From assembly GCA_905178155.1 (NCBI GenBank), contig CAJINV010000017.1:1046722-1110721 (forward strand): a stretch of 64,000 nt of DNA, given 5' to 3'. Position 1 is the first letter of the stretch, and each line of letters begins with the position of its first letter. Shown here in pieces: positions 20,801 to 33,468 of this stretch. The position numbers and the translations under genes were made by a program. The notes beneath the pieces are model-generated. The model was not told the DNA's origin. It worked only from the letters and a program-made list of their open reading frames with translations, and made no database searches. Origin of the DNA: Amoebophrya sp. A120. Lineage: Eukaryota > Sar > Dinophyceae > Syndiniales > Amoebophryaceae.

Positions 20801-23800
20801 CTGAAAGAACTGGTCGAAGTCGACATGGATGAGCTTATGCGGAATAAGGTTAGAGTTTTCATTTAAGTACTACTTCTACTTTCTTTATTGTTCATGCACG
20901 ACAAATCAGTTGTGTGATGCGCGATCTACATCTACTCATTCATCTCGATCACAATTGAAAAACGACCTTCTGACAGACGCGCATGATTTCCATGCTGGCT
21001 CCCAAGCGCGCGGAGACCGACCCCGATTCCCTCAGTTACCAGTTTCGGGTCCTGCTGCAGCAGGCGCTGCGCATTTTCCCGGACCACGTTTTTTACGACG
21101 ACAAAACCGACGAAACCTACAAGAAGTCGATGGATCCGTACCGCTTCTGCATGATTTTGGACGACGAGCTCCCGCGGGTTTCCATGGCCTACCTGCGCGC
21201 GCTGCGGCACCATTGCGTGCCGATCTTCAATGGGTTCTCCGACTTTGGCGGCATGTTCTACGACGCGGTGATGCCGTTCGAGGATTTGCTGAATCTGCCC
21301 GCATTTTTGGAAAATCTGAACGATTTGGACCACCAGATCGGCGCTTTGTGGAGCTACCAGCGCACACTGCAGGACATGCTGTACTACCGCTACCGGGTCG
21401 GGTTTTTGCCGACGCTGAGGCAGTACGCGTGCACGATTTGCCGGATGCACAGGATACGGAAGGAAACCCGGAGGGACGCGCCTCTGGTAATATTGTACTA
21501 CCACTTCTATATGTGGAAGGCAGTTCATGTTTTTTACTTGTAAAAACTAGGTCAGCATCACAATAAAGTGGAAGGATCCCGATCTTGCACCGGCCAGCAT
21601 TGTTTCATCTGGCATAGATCATCTGACTTCGCGCTCGATTTCCACCAACACAGGTGTTCGTTGGCGTCTACTCAGCGTTGAAAAATGTCCAAAAGCGGGA
21701 CGTTTTACGCCGCACTTGGCTGCGGGTCTTGAAAAAATTTGGAATCCGCTACAAATTCTTCCTGAATGCGGACAACGCGGTGGTCCGTGCGGAAAACGAC
21801 CAACACGACGACATGATCTTCCTCGGCGTTTCGGAGGGATACCGCCTAAACAGCCGCAAGGGGTTGTTATTCCACAACTGGATCGCGGCGCACAGCAACG
21901 CCCTGTATCTGCTCAAAATCGACGACGACATCTACTTTCGACCGGCGCCGTTCCTGGAGCAGCTCCGCTTCAAGTCGCCCTTCATGTATAGACAATTGGG
22001 ATTGATGACGATATTGCTAATTCCACTTTGTTACGTGGCGCGCTACAAAATTCACCATTCTAATGAACCAATGTTGTGTTTTCTCTTTCAGTATCGCGAT
22101 AGAAATAAAATTTGTAACTTTCGCGGATTTCGTCCAGCAATAAAAATGAAATTTTGAAATTTCGCGGATCAGATTCCGATTGTGGGCATTTGGCTCAGCG
22201 TCCTCGTGGTTATATTCGTAAGAGTTGTCAAATGTGGTGACCAGTCAGACGCTAGATGACTTGTTGCTCCAAGTTTGACGAAAATAAAAATAAAATTTTG
22301 AAATTTCGCGGATTGCATCCATGGAGGAGAAAGAGACAGCCGCATGACGATGCAAGTGGATTTTTTACTACATCAACGTACAACAGGAGGCGCAAAGATC
22401 ACGATCAATTTCCTGCATGAAACCTGTTCAGGTACATCTGGGGCTATTTCGACTACATTTCCCCCGTTCCCCGGGATCCAGCTGACCACTTTTTCAACCC
22501 CCGGGAGATCTACCCCTACGACATGTTTCCGCCCTACCCGCGCGGTGTGGTGCGGATCGTCAGCATGGACGTGATTCGGCGGTTCGCGGAACTAGACCGC
22601 GAAGGCAAACTGCGGACGATCTTTGGGGACGACCCGAACATGGGCGTGCACATGCGGCACATTGTTTTCGATCCGGATGAGCCCATGTCGCTGAACTTGG
22701 ACGTATGAAAGCCTCAGGTTGGAAATCCTCAAAGTGAAAATAATTTGTAATGCAAAAAAACGACTCCAGTTAAGGTGCCGCTTCTAGTCGGCGCATGACA
22801 AATTTCCCGGGCACTCAAAACGTGTCTGTCATGCTAGTTAGGCAAAGGGGGGCCCTTCTCTCATGCTACTCAGCAGCCCAACTCTGAACCCGTAGAAGCA
22901 CAATAGTCGGCCTCCATTGCGTTCTCTGCAATGCAGTCTTTTTGGTGTGGCATTTCATGCATCACAAATTATTTCCACGTTGAGGATTTCCATTCTGAGG
23001 GTGTCATAGGACGATATCGACAGCTACAAAGTGTTCGCGATGAACCCCGAGTGCATATCAAATGTAAAAATGTCTGGGTCTGGAAGAATGCAACTTGTGA
23101 TGCTGAATTTGGATTCCAAAAAAATCTGTATTGCATAAGCAGCAAAGGGAGTGTAATTTTTGCTACGCGGAGAGGGCATTTGTCATGCGGAATAGGCATC
23201 GCGAGACCCTCAAAAACTCTGTGATGCTAGGGCATGCATCACAGACGTCAGGAGTCATGCAAAACGTGCATGACAAACCTGGCAATCTTCCAGACCCAGA
23301 CATTTTTACATTTGATAGTGCAAGATCCTGAACAATACGGAGCCTGAAATCGACTACGAAAACCCGGGGAACACGAAGAAGGTAGAGATTAGATTTAGAA
23401 TACAAAATTGTTGTATCCTTGCATGACAAACTGAAACTTCTTTATCTTTTGCTCGTGGTGTGTTTAGCCCGGAAAGGTGTAGTAAGTAATTAGCTCATCT
23501 TGTGTCCTCTTCGTCCTCGGTTTCTACAACTAGAGAGGTGCAGCAGAAGAGTCTCGGTCTCGCTCCGCAAATCACACAACAACGACCTTCACGTCGTTCT
23601 TGTGGAACAATGAATACACACTTCCTACACAGGTGAAGCAGTGGAGCCCGATGACGAACCGTTCGTGGGTGTTTCACCACGTAAACCACGAGCAGATCGA
23701 GTGCATGTGGAACACGGACATTGCGACCGGGTACTACGATGAAGTAGAACTCTTTCCCAAGCGCCTCATCCGCGAAGGCTTTCCCAACGTTTGTCCCTGC

Positions 23801-23941
23801 ATCCATAATTACGGGTCGTGGGAAACGAGGAGACAGGAGTTGGAAGCCTGGGAAGAGGAGCGAAGGAGAAATCCAATCATGATTGATGTGGACCCAGATT
23901 TCGAAAAGGACCCGGAAGAGCGAGCGCATCCAATGGGGTGA
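17873..23941 (+). CDS. Glycosyltransferase family 31 (beta-1,3-galactosyltransferase-like) type II membrane protein
   Basis: Exons 17873-20497, 20789-20848, 20977-21486, 21654-21985, 22432-22703, 23014-23055, 23323-23381 and 23633-23941 join to 1,402 residues. The catalytic part is typical of GT31: VGVYSALKNVQKRDVLRRTW (about 1068) matches the R-R-xx-R-x-TW start block, YLLKIDDDIYF carries the DDD metal-binding motif at about 1155-1157, and YPYDMFPPYPRGVVRIVS and GDDPNMGVHM match the YPPYxxGxGYV and EDVxxG blocks. A hydrophobic stretch near residues 409-428 (LIFAKMVVLALCVAIHELL) fits a signal anchor, which places the catalytic domain in the Golgi lumen. The roughly 400 residues before the anchor are low-complexity, unusually long for a cytosolic tail. 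Five introns are GT-AG; two are introners. The acceptor sugar is unknown. Confidence 0.85.
22101..22312. repeat. Three copies of an AAATTTCGCGGAT motif within an intron
   Basis: The motif (A)AAATTTTGAAATTTCGCGGA occurs at about 22140-22169 and 22280-22312, with a diverged copy at 22101-22128, all inside the GT-AG intron 21986-22431 of the glycosyltransferase gene. The role is unknown. Confidence 0.6.
22704..23013. mobile_element. Introner element IE5 (family B)
   Basis: GGACG at 22699-22703 repeats at 23009-23013. The element starts TATGAAAG and ends GTGTCATA, with long inverted arms (CCTCAG, GGAAATCCTCAA). A canonical GT-AG intron, 22703-23009, almost coincides with it. The two joins differ only by one extra Asp codon (NLDDIDSY or NLDDDIDSY). 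The internal core TCTGTCATGCTAG is at 22825-22837. Confidence 0.88.
23056..23322. mobile_element. Introner element IE6 (family A)
   Basis: GTGCA at 23051-23055 repeats at 23318-23322. The element runs from TATCAAATGTAAAAATG to CATTTTTACATTTGATA; the inverted arms are identical over about 30 bp and include ATGTCTGGGTCTGG. Excision yields PECKILNNTEPEIDYE in frame. Confidence 0.92.
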
Positions 23942-24647
23942 AGATGAAAGGAGGATTTTTGAAAAATACCGGATGTTGACCAGACACCGACGCGTAGTAG
24001 GACGACGGTCGTCGTTATCAGGTTCTGCTTTCTGAATGAAGATGGATGTCACGATCTCCAGTACCTTCTTGACAGCAAGTGCAGCTATTGCTATGAAAAT
24101 GACTACAGTCAGCGTATATATAAAGTGAAAGTGAGCAGAAAACTGTGATGGATTCTTCAGTTGAGAGAAAGTGCACTGCAGTTTCAGAAGCGCTGACAGA
24201 AGTTCCTGAAGTTGGATGGACGAACAGAGATTCCTGTATAGTCGTAGCTTTTATTTTCTTGAGATTGAACACTGTTTTTCTTGGACACTTGGCCCCTGTC
24301 TGGTCCGGTTTCGACGAGTCATCTTCTCGTCTCAGGAGCCTCGTCTGTTCTTCTAAATAATGGTAAACTCCTGCTGTTTGTGTTTTCGAATTCGATGATT
24401 GTTTTTCCTGCGGCCTTTTTTTCCGCAAGACCGCGTTGGTGTTTACTTTTCTGAAGAGATTGACAAGGAGCAAACGAACCCTGAATGCATAGTCGTTGTC
24501 TTCACTGGTGCTAACGTATCGACGAACATTACCTCTGTCAGTAACATGCTACGCTCGCTCTAGTATGTGTGTACTCTTAGTTGTGAAACTAAATTCGACT
24601 CCACAACTTTTCGTACCGTCCAGTGAAAAAATCCTCAACATCAAATT
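23942..24647. other. Intergenic region without a recognisable gene
   Basis: No coding frame or introner ends are supported. It includes the presumed 3' end of the glycosyltransferase transcript and the leader of the gene at 24648. Confidence 0.4.
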
Positions 24648-25963
24648 ATGGTTTCCGACGGCGCCGCCCTAGTTTCTGCAAAGACGCCTGTTGTTGCCGT
24701 AGAGCATCAAGTCCACATGGTATCAACATGCGACCACCAGGCCGCTACAACAACTGTAGCGTCCGGGAACTGCGCCGGCACAGAAATTTGTGAAGATGCG
24801 ACGTGCGGAGCGCGAGCGGGACCGGGAGTACTTTTTCTCACTCCAAGCACGCTCGCAGAGGCAGAGAAGTCTTTGGAGCAAGCGCTGCGCCATGTAGAAG
24901 TTTCAAAGCGGGGAGGGATAGAATCAGAAGTATCGACGAGCAGAACTGCCGATTGTCGCACCACTGCACAAAACGTCCCGAGGATTTCCCTGTCGATGAT
25001 CGTGCAAAACGAACAACAGAATCAGGATGCTGGCGGCGTTAAGGCCGAAAACAACACGACCAGTACTGAAATCCTCTTCGCACAACATGAAGTAAAAAAG
25101 AAGCGGAAGCAGTTTGCTCTGGATCCGGACTTGCAGCAGCTGTGCTTTGTCAAGGACTTCCAGCGCTTTCCCATTTACGCTGATTATTTGAAAGATTTTC
25201 ATTTCCATTTTGACGCACCGGAATTCGAATTGCAGCACAACATCAGTGAAGATGCAGAAGGAGAACATCAACTACAACTCCCGACCATTACAGATTGCAA
25301 AAATCTGGTCAATGGTGTTGTCTTCGCAGATCAGGAAGGAAATACACATCGGCAAAAATACGACGAAGCAACAGAAGAGGTACTAGTTGTTCCTGATGAG
25401 AACCAGCATCAAAATGCGGAAGATATAATCAACTCGACGAAAAAAAACAAGAACACCCCGCTCATCGAGTATAAAACTAAAACGTGGAAAGTCAGCATCA
25501 CAGAGGACATTACCAGCTCCGGCGTGCCGATTGAAAAAATCGGTCGGGTACTCCCGTATGACCTGCTCAAACGTTACAATCTCAAACGTTACAATAGAAT
25601 CTGGAATTTGTGTTGCAAGAAGTGCATGATCTACCCTACTCCCACAGGATTGCGCATGACAAGTTCTGGAGTCCCAATCCGCACTACAATCTGGCGAAAT
25701 TTGTATTGCAAAAAGTGGAACGCTGTCCGAGTCTGTCATGTTAGTCATGCAAGACAAATCTCAGATTCTATTGTAACGTTTGAGATTGTAACACCTGAGC
25801 AGGTTATATCCCGGAAGTCCAGTTTCTGATGGAAAAAGTCGGGGTCAAGGATTTCGCGGGGCAGAATTACTGCTTCTCCTACGTCGAACAATTGTTGGAG
25901 TTTCTAGAAGTGGAGGACCAGTTTGCCTTCACGGAATTCGTGCAGAAGATCTCGTTCTTGTAG
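24648..25963 (+). CDS. Unknown protein with one introner
   Basis: Exons 24648-25556 and 25814-25963 join to 352 residues. I do not recognise a family. The first 130 residues are Ser/Thr/Ala-rich with scattered Cys. From about residue 150 the protein becomes ordered-looking, with many aromatics (LQQLCFVKDFQRFPIYADYL, then KDFHFHFDAPEFEL). The C-terminal exon reads EVQFLMEKVGVKDFAGQNYC and ends in EFVQKISFL, a compact amphipathic helix region. There is no membrane segment or signal. The ATG at 24648 follows an A-rich leader and is the first in frame. The reading frame is also open through the introner for 270 bp, which would give a different C-terminus if unspliced. Confidence 0.68.
25557..25813. 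mobile_element. Introner element IE7 (family E)
   Basis: TCCCG at 25552-25556 repeats at 25809-25813. The element starts TATGACCTGCTCA and ends TGAGCAGGTTATA. The arms are inverted over nearly 60 bp and contain GTTACAATCTCAAACG twice in spaced form. Excision joins VLP to EVQFL in frame. The same end sequence recurs at the edge of the intergenic repeats at 32032 and 50072. Confidence 0.9.
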
Positions 25964-26632
25964 ATTTTGCCAGGAACTGGAAATTATTCTTACTGGTGAT
26001 GTTGAAGATGATGAATTCTGAAGTAGATCTAGAAGATGTAGATTGCAACGCAAAACTACAAAAGGAAATTTTTACGTATTCTTATTCGAGGGAACCGGAA
26101 CGAAGATCGATGTCGTGTCGTACCTGCGCCGCCAACCAAAAAATAAGGCAGCAGCTATTGCCGATTGGACGACGAGGGAGGCGCTACAATTTTTATTTCT
26201 TCAAGATCTCACAGAGAGGAGTAGAGTGAAAGTAACACGCATGACACACTCAAAAATGCTGCAGGCGAGCGAATCTACAAAATTTGGCGCTGGTCCTGGT
26301 GCCTTACGGCGTCTTTTCAGGAGCGTGAGGGCAGTCGAGTGGTCGTGTTTGTTTGTTGTTTCTGTGTGTCTTAAATCATGTTGAGTTGGACGACGACAAC
26401 AACTTGATGGTTGTTTGTGCACTAACGCGCGCACGGGCACCCGCGGGAGACGAAAATCCTACCTAAACCTGTATGACCAACAAGCTTCGAGCATCAGCGG
26501 TACTAGAGCAATATCTCTAGCACGCGCCGTATGCGTATCGCATTCTATCGAAAAACTTAAACTTCCGACTTTGTTCATCAGTTGCAATAACAATAAGCCA
26601 CAATCTCCGCCTCCGGGGCGAACAAATACAAA
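25964..26632. other. Intergenic region without a recognisable gene
   Basis: Short open frames at 25996-26384 overlap in different phases and look accidental. No introner ends or strong palindromes were seen. Confidence 0.4.
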
Positions 26633-29600
26633 ATGCCTCCTCCACCCCTACCTGCACGGGAACACCAGCAGTTTCAACTGTTGAGCCATGTCTCTCCGTC
26701 TGTCGTGGCGGACGCCAGTGGGGTCCCCGTCCGCGTGCAACAGCTTTCCACCATTCTGGAGGACGAAGAAGCTACAACCTGCTCGAACACGGCAAATAAC
26801 TCATCTTCCAGCAGTACACTCACAGCGAACGCGAACAAAAGCCCACCGCTGGACAAGTTCCAGGCAGCGGTGAAGGCGGGCACGGTGGATCAGTTATTAG
26901 AACACACCGACGCTGCCGGGCTGGAGCGACTGGTGGAGGAGGTCGTGGCGGAAAGGAGAGCCAAAAGCTCGGTAACGGACTTTCTGAACTCGATTCTCCG
27001 TGAAGTGACAAGGAGGAGCTCGTCGTCACCTCCGTTGGGGGAGCAGGAGGACGAAGCTGAGTGTTTTTTACCTGGCAACTATCTAGTACAACACCAAGAT
27101 CCGTGGCCCACACCGCATGTTGAAAGCCACCACACTGATCAACATGCGTCTAACAACTATCAATATCATCTGCAACTCTCCCCGGATATTGTCGACCCGT
27201 CATTGCTGATTCACGATTCGCTCCAGCTCTCGGCCAGTTTTCGGGGAGACGAAGCTTTTGGTTCTTGGGCGGAACAACAGCAGTCAGAGGGGGAACTTGT
27301 TGGTACACGTACATCATCGACGACAGACGCGAAAAAGAATCAACATCGTGCGCCGACGGATGATAGCGATTTCTACGCGCCATCAAGCACGAGAGCAGTA
27401 GATGTAAACCAACTCGCTGTCGAAGCGACCGTCTCCTCTGTCCTTGAAACCGCGGCGCAGCAGGCTCTGATGCAGCTTGGCGAGGACCACAGTTTGCCCG
27501 TCATGCTTCCACGAAGTACCCCGGGGTCCTCCCCTGATGATGATGATCGACTACAGGTAGCAGGAGCACTTCGCCTTGGACAAAATTTTCATACCAAAAC
27601 GAACTCGTCGGCGTCGAACAGCGCTTCCCTCGACGACGATATCAGTGCTGCTGAGGAGCTAGTAAACCAGCAGGACCACGACGACGACACTATTGCTACG
27701 CCGAAGCAATTGATCGAGAAGAACCCCCGGCGGAGGTCGCTGCATATTGACGAAGTGGAGGAGCAGATCCGCAGGAGCTCGGGACGGGAGTTGACGCCGG
27801 GTGTTGCGGATGCCGAGGATGCGCAGACCGACCAGCAGAATTTTCAGATTTCTCCTAACTTGAATGACGCACACCAACACGATTTTCTTGTCAACGATGA
27901 AGAAGACGATGATGATTTGTCCACGTCGCTACCCGAAGCGGTCATCTTTGCGCCGCCAAGCAGGAGCTGTGTTGTACCACCGCCGCCATTGCCACCGGTT
28001 CTTGCAACGAGTGCTCCACAACATGTGACGAGTTACGAGTTAGATCAAACCTGCTCTCAAGAAAGAACAGCTTGTGGGCCCACCAGTAGTGCGTCTGCAG
28101 CTCAGCCGGCGTGTAATGTTGCCGTTGTTCTTTCACAACCTAATTCGGCGTCTAGTGCAGCAGGAGGGAGTCGGTCCCGGGGGGACTCGCGGGTAGAGAT
28201 TGTGGTCATGGGCGAGCCGCCGTCCATGCCGGTGACGCAAACGAGCTCGCCGGAACTGAATAACGAGGTAGAGGATGTTGAAAGTACCTTTCATTCCGCC
28301 CTTGCTCCTGTTTCTGCACCGGGTGCGCCGGCAACAGCAATTTTATCGGATAGGCCGCCTCATCATCAAGGAGCCCTGTCTCCATCTCGAGACCACCACG
28401 GGGAATATGTTGGTTCTACACAGCTCCTGCAACGTGGTCACGTTCACGACAAAGCCAATGGAGGATCTCCTGCTCCTCTAAATGATCACGACTTCGTCGA
28501 GGTCCTCGACGTGGTCCCACCATCTTCTACACCCTCTCTCGCTGAGAAGGCGGGCGCTCGGTTGCAGCAGGAGGGTGGACGAGGTCTATCGACGGGTAGT
28601 ACAGTGTCCTCCCGCTTCGAGCGGGTTCTCGCCGAGCAGGAACAGATCGAACTCCGGCGCAGATTATCAAATGTAAAAGTGTCTGGGTCTGGAAGATTGC
28701 AACTTGTCATGCAAAATCTGAAGCATGCAAAAATCTGTGTTGCATGATTACCAAAAGTCGTCCACTTTTCACCAAGTCGGGAGGGAGTTTCTCATGCAGG
28801 ATAGGCATGAGAGAGATCGCACAGAATCTGTCATGCTAGGTCCTGCATTCCAGACCTCGTGGGTCATGGACAAGCAGCATGACAAGTCGCGCATTCTTCC
28901 AGACCCAGACATCACTTTTGCACTTGATACAGATTTCACACACGAGCGAGGACCAGGGGCACCATCACAGGCGCGACAGCGTCCGTCTTGATGCAGCAAC
29001 AGCAGCAGCAGCCGTCGGTTGGCAGTGCTGGCGCAGCGGCTCCACGCCCGTCTAGTGGCACTCTTCTAAATGGCGGAACCGCCCCCGCTCGTACTAAAAC
29101 ATCGTCGCCGGGAACTACCTTTGCAGGTATACTAGCCGCGAATGGAACGCAGCTTTCTTTACAACAAGACTTCAAAGCCGAAAACTACACTTCCCATCTT
29201 CAGCACGAACAAGTAGAAGTCGCTGATCTGACGTGGTCCAAGAAGCATTTTTCAAATCTGTACCGCACGCGGGTGTTGAAGAAGGAAGGAGTGAAAGGAG
29301 CTAGTACAGCAGCAGCTGCCAGTGAAGATGGGGCGGGTCGTGCTGGTGTGGAAGCTGGTGCAACAGCAGGCTTGAAAAGATCTTCGTCCAGCAGCAGCAA
29401 GACGTCGGCGTCGAAGAGCTGCCCCTCGGTCAAGCACTTCTTCAAAAAAGAAAAAGATCATCAGCGTGGACCAGCAACAACTCCTGCGTCCACGTCATCA
29501 CCAGGAGGGAATTTTACTGTCGGTGTGCCTGCAGGAGGAAAACGAAAAGAGCATTTGACAACATCAGCATCACATCAACCCGGAGTTCATCCTCCGTCCC

Positions 29601-31459
29601 GAAAAAATTCCAACCCGTACTTGCTCCGAAAAGACAGCAGTATAGTGGAAGAGTACACCTCGCTTATTGGGAAGAAAGCAGAGGCCGAAAGCATCAAGAA
29701 ACTTGGAAGTCGAATGGGCAGAAAAACATCAAATCCAAAAGTAAAAGAGTCGAGTTTGAGTTGTACTACACCGGCGGGAGAAAGTCACAACAAGAATTTC
29801 GCTGCTGCTGATGACGGTGTCGGCGGAGCAGTGAACGTCAAGAAAAACGACCTGCAATCTTCCGCAGCGACCACATACACGAGCACCGCAACTTCGCCTC
29901 ATGCTGTTGACCCCGGTACGACGGAGCAGTTTGAACTACAACTACCGAAGAAATTCCGCGACGTCATCCAAAATCTGCAGGAAGAGCTTAAACTCCGCGA
30001 CACGCGGATCGCGGACCAAGACGCCGTGATCTCTGCGCTGCAGGAAGAAGTAGGGTTTCTGCGGAGCAGTAGACAAATCTTTGTTAGTAACGCCACAGCA
30101 GAACGGGAAATCAGAATGGGGGCTGATCATCAACTACATGCTGAGCAGGAGGTGGAAGCTACAAATTCTGGCGTCAGTAAACACGTCTTGCCGCCCGAGA
30201 ACATCTCTCGAGAAAGCCCACCAGCTACAGAAGCACAGCAGCAAGGAAAGGATAGGGAGGCAGCGATTGCCAGTTCTCCGCCACCGTCCCAGCACCAGCA
30301 GTCGCCGGAAGGAGCGATAGATGCTTCTACGACCTCACGCGCTCTGTCACGACAAAGTAGCGGCAAGCGACTGGTCTCTTCCCCCTACAGCGGTCGGGAT
30401 TTACTGTCCGAGGCGAAATTGGTATTGCAGCCGGGCGGGCAGCACAACAGGAACAGTGATCATGCGACGTTGTCCGATGATGCAGGTATTTCCTCTGCAG
30501 CTGGAGTGGCCGAGGATCTGGATGTTTCCGGAGTCAGGAAAGATGAACGTACTGCGGGAACAGCTGGTACGCCGCAGGAAGAGTGTGCAGAAGTAGCAGC
30601 AGAAGGAGTTGTTGTAGAGAAAAATAACTACGACGAGCAGGCAATCGCCCGCCTTGCCCACGAACGCGTCCAGAAAGTGATCGAACGCGCGGACTGGCAC
30701 ACGCGGCAGCAGCGGCAGATCGAAATGCGATCGCCGAAAAACCTGCAGCTGCACAAAAAAGACAAAAACAAAATATCGTTTCCAACTGCTGGAGAAAAGT
30801 CGCAGTCCGCAGCAGATACTGCAGCTCGACTCGATATTACCCAGGGCGGGGCTACTTGTAGCACTACTTCTTGTGCAAAACTTCGCGTGATAAGCCTGAT
30901 GAGTCCCCCGACGCCGAACTCTATTTTTGGTGCGGCTGCAGCCCCGCCAGGAGACCGATTGCTCGCGAAAGCCGCGGTTGGAACGCCCGCAGTTGATGTT
31001 GTCGGGGCTGAATCTTCAGTGTCGTTTCTGACGAAAAGTAGAGCTGACCATGCTGCTATTGGCGCGCCAGAGCCAAACCCAAAAAAGACGAAGAACGCCT
31101 GCAGCGTCGATAAAAGTACTGCTGTAGCGAACATGAACTGCAATCCCGCAGCTACTGGTAAAGGCTCTAATGGTAATGGTACGGGACCACGACCAGCAGG
31201 TACGCGACCTGCGGCTGTAACGTCTTCAATAACGTCAGCCAAGTCCGGTACTGCAGCAGCTGCTTTCAGCGATCCAAGGAGCGTCATGAGGGACTTCCAC
31301 CAGAAAAAAGCGAAGTCCTCAACCGCAGCACCAACTACCGCGGGAATGGAAAGTGGAGGGAGAAAAACAGGCAAGAAGCGGGAGCCACCCGCGGGCTACG
31401 CTGCTTACTTGCGCAATTTCGCAAAAAAACTTGCCAAGGAGGGGCATAGTGTTTTCTAG
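26633..31459 (+). CDS. Large low-complexity coiled-coil protein, function unknown
   Basis: Exons 26633-28664 and 28935-31459 join to 1,518 residues. No enzymatic domain is recognisable. The N-terminal 130 residues include a helical segment (DKFQAAVKAGTVDQLLEHTD then GLERLVEEVVAERR). Long acidic and Ser/Ala-rich stretches follow. A clear coiled coil lies around residues 990-1035 (FRDVIQNLQEELKLRDTRIA followed by DQDAVISALQEEVGFLRSS). The tail is basic. The layout (disordered, coiled coil, basic tail) parallels the protein at 10308-14351, whose coiled coil also contains an RDxRIA motif; they could be scaffold proteins of one type, but this is inference. ATG 26633 follows an A-rich leader (ACAAA) like those of neighbouring genes. 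Confidence 0.7.
28665..28934. mobile_element. Introner element IE8 (family A)
   Basis: CAGAT at 28660-28664 repeats at 28930-28934. The element starts TATCAAATGTAAAAGTG and ends CACTTTTGCACTTGATA, with GTCTGGGTCTGGAAGA arms. The internal core TCTGTCATGCTAG is at 28827-28839. Excision joins LRRR to FHTRARTRG in frame. Confidence 0.9.
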
Positions 31460-32031
31460 TCTTGTGCGGAGCGCCGGCTGTTTTTGAAAAAAATAACCAA
31501 TTGCACTATCTACTTCGTGCGTCAGGCTCAGGTTAGTCCACATGCCATGTGATAAAGCACGCCACTGACGGTTTTTTGAAGCAAGGGAAACGTCATCTAC
31601 CGAAGTTGTATGTGTATCTGCGCTTTTTTTCCTGCAGAGATCGCCGCCAGAAGATATTCAGTTGATTTCGAGATTCTCCGGTTTCATCTTCTATTGCAGC
31701 CTCTTGCTGTTCAACGACGTTTCTATCTTCCCCCCGGGCGACACCGCACAACATTTGTTCCATTCTGTCCATTTACTCGGTCCCGGAGATCATCATCATG
31801 ATCCCCGACTGTAGTTGTGAACAAGAATTTATTTTTTCAATGCAGGTCAACAGAACTAATACTGAAGAAAAGGATGGAGATCACTCAACTGCTCGGTCAA
31901 CAGATCCAAGATGAAGATCTAGATCATCTCTCTTGCGCATTTCTTCATCATCTCACAGATACCGAGCTACTCTGTTGTTCACCCCGTACATGATTTTATT
32001 CGATTTATAGGTATTTGAACTTTGTTTTTGT

Positions 32032-32436
32032 TATAGCCTGCTCAGCTGTTACAATCTCAACTGTTACAATAGAATTTCACTTTTTTCATGAAAAAAATAG
32101 CTATTTAAAAACTAAATAAAAAATTAATTAATTCTTAATGAAAAATTTGTAAATTTCGAAATTTTTCGTCTCCGCCGAAACTGTCGATTTGGCCGTCTGC
32201 GACGACTGGAGCCGCCGCGATTATGATAGGAAAACTTGCTTCCAACCTCACCAAAAGTCAACATGACAATATGAAAATGCATGACCAAGACCATCTGCGA
32301 TATATCGCAGATGGTCTACGAAAGAATATGAAGAGTGGTTGACTTTTGATGGTGTGGGAGGCAAGTTTCATTTGCCAATACTATTGAAGAACCGGCTGCT
32401 GACCAGGCTGTTTCCTCGTGGCTGCGTCTAGGAACG
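32032..32436 (+). mobile_element. Intergenic repeat R1, family-E end, nested palindrome
   Basis: Starts TATAGCCTGCTCAG followed by two TGTTACAATCTCAAC-like blocks, the same terminal pattern as introner IE7. Near its other side lies a second inverted structure of about 140 bp: AACTTGCTTCCAACCT..CAAAAGTCAAC at 32234-32262 faces its diverged complement at 32338-32372, around a 30-bp perfect palindrome. A nearly identical copy in the opposite orientation lies at 49668-50072. Only one edge carries the family-E end. Confidence 0.88.
32288..32317. repeat. 30-bp perfect palindrome
   Basis: AGACCATCTGCGATA followed directly by its exact reverse complement. The same 30 bp is present at 49787-49816 in copy R2. 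Confidence 0.95.
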
Positions 32437-33468
32437 GCACCCAAACCCCATAGGATTCCGATGATGTCACTTTGGTCGTTTTGTCCGGCTCTTTTGCGGA
32501 GCCCCAAGATAAAAGTGCTTTAAACCCTAACTCGCATCTTTGAAGGGTGTGCTGGTGCTATGAATGAAAAAAATTGTAGGATGTAGTGGCGCTGGTGCGG
32601 AATGAAAAAACTTGTAGGCTGTGTTGGTGCTAGTTGATGATAGTACTACTCCTGATATTGAAAAAGATGCAAAGTAAAAACATCGGGTAGATCAGCATGT
32701 AGCTGAGGCTCTGGAGGGTTGTTTGCGTTGTTGTAGTGTAATCGTGTTCATTTAAAAACAAACGCTTTCGTCACCGAATACAAACAAGCAACTACAACTA
32801 CATCATCGCAAAAGCTCTTGCTCATTTTGTAATCGAAAGTGTCAAACAGCTCTCACGACCTCCTCGCAGCTATGATCGATGACGATTGAACGTCTTCGCT
32901 GGTTGTTGCATTGTTACACTTTTTGAACGAGATGGCAAAAGGTGCGAGCGAGATGATGACGAGAACGAGGACGCACTCTTGATGTCGTGGGACGTATTTT
33001 TTTCTTGAGATTTATTATACCGAGCCAACGCGTTTTGTGGTATCATGGCTACGATCACACTTGATGAAGAAAAGCTGCTATTTTTGTATTAGAATATCAA
33101 CACATCCTCCTGCCCCATTAATTATCAAAAAATTTGAAAGCGCGCCACTACTTCGAAATCATCTTGCCCGCACTTAAAGCGCCACCCTATTTGTAGGAGT
33201 TGGCTGTTATGGTTTTTATTCCAGCTTTTGAACACGTCTTGGTCAACTACAGTGCGTCGGTTTTTTTCTTTGATTGAAATGAAGCTTCATCTCCTGCTAG
33301 TACAAGTAGCACCATGCGACATTGTCTCCGTCATCTCGTGTTTGTTTCATCTTTCGTTGTCAATGCTCAACTCAATCAAAAACCGTAGCAGCTGTTGAGA
33401 GAGACCCTCGAGGCAAAAAAACTTTCCAAAACTACCCACGTGTTGCTCCGTGCATCAAAAGCACAAAG

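Larger units (their letters stand above)
31460..33468. other. Intergenic region carrying a 405-bp repeat
   Basis: No gene is supported. The region holds repeat copy R1 (32032-32436). The end of the region is the leader of the gene at 33469. Confidence 0.5.
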
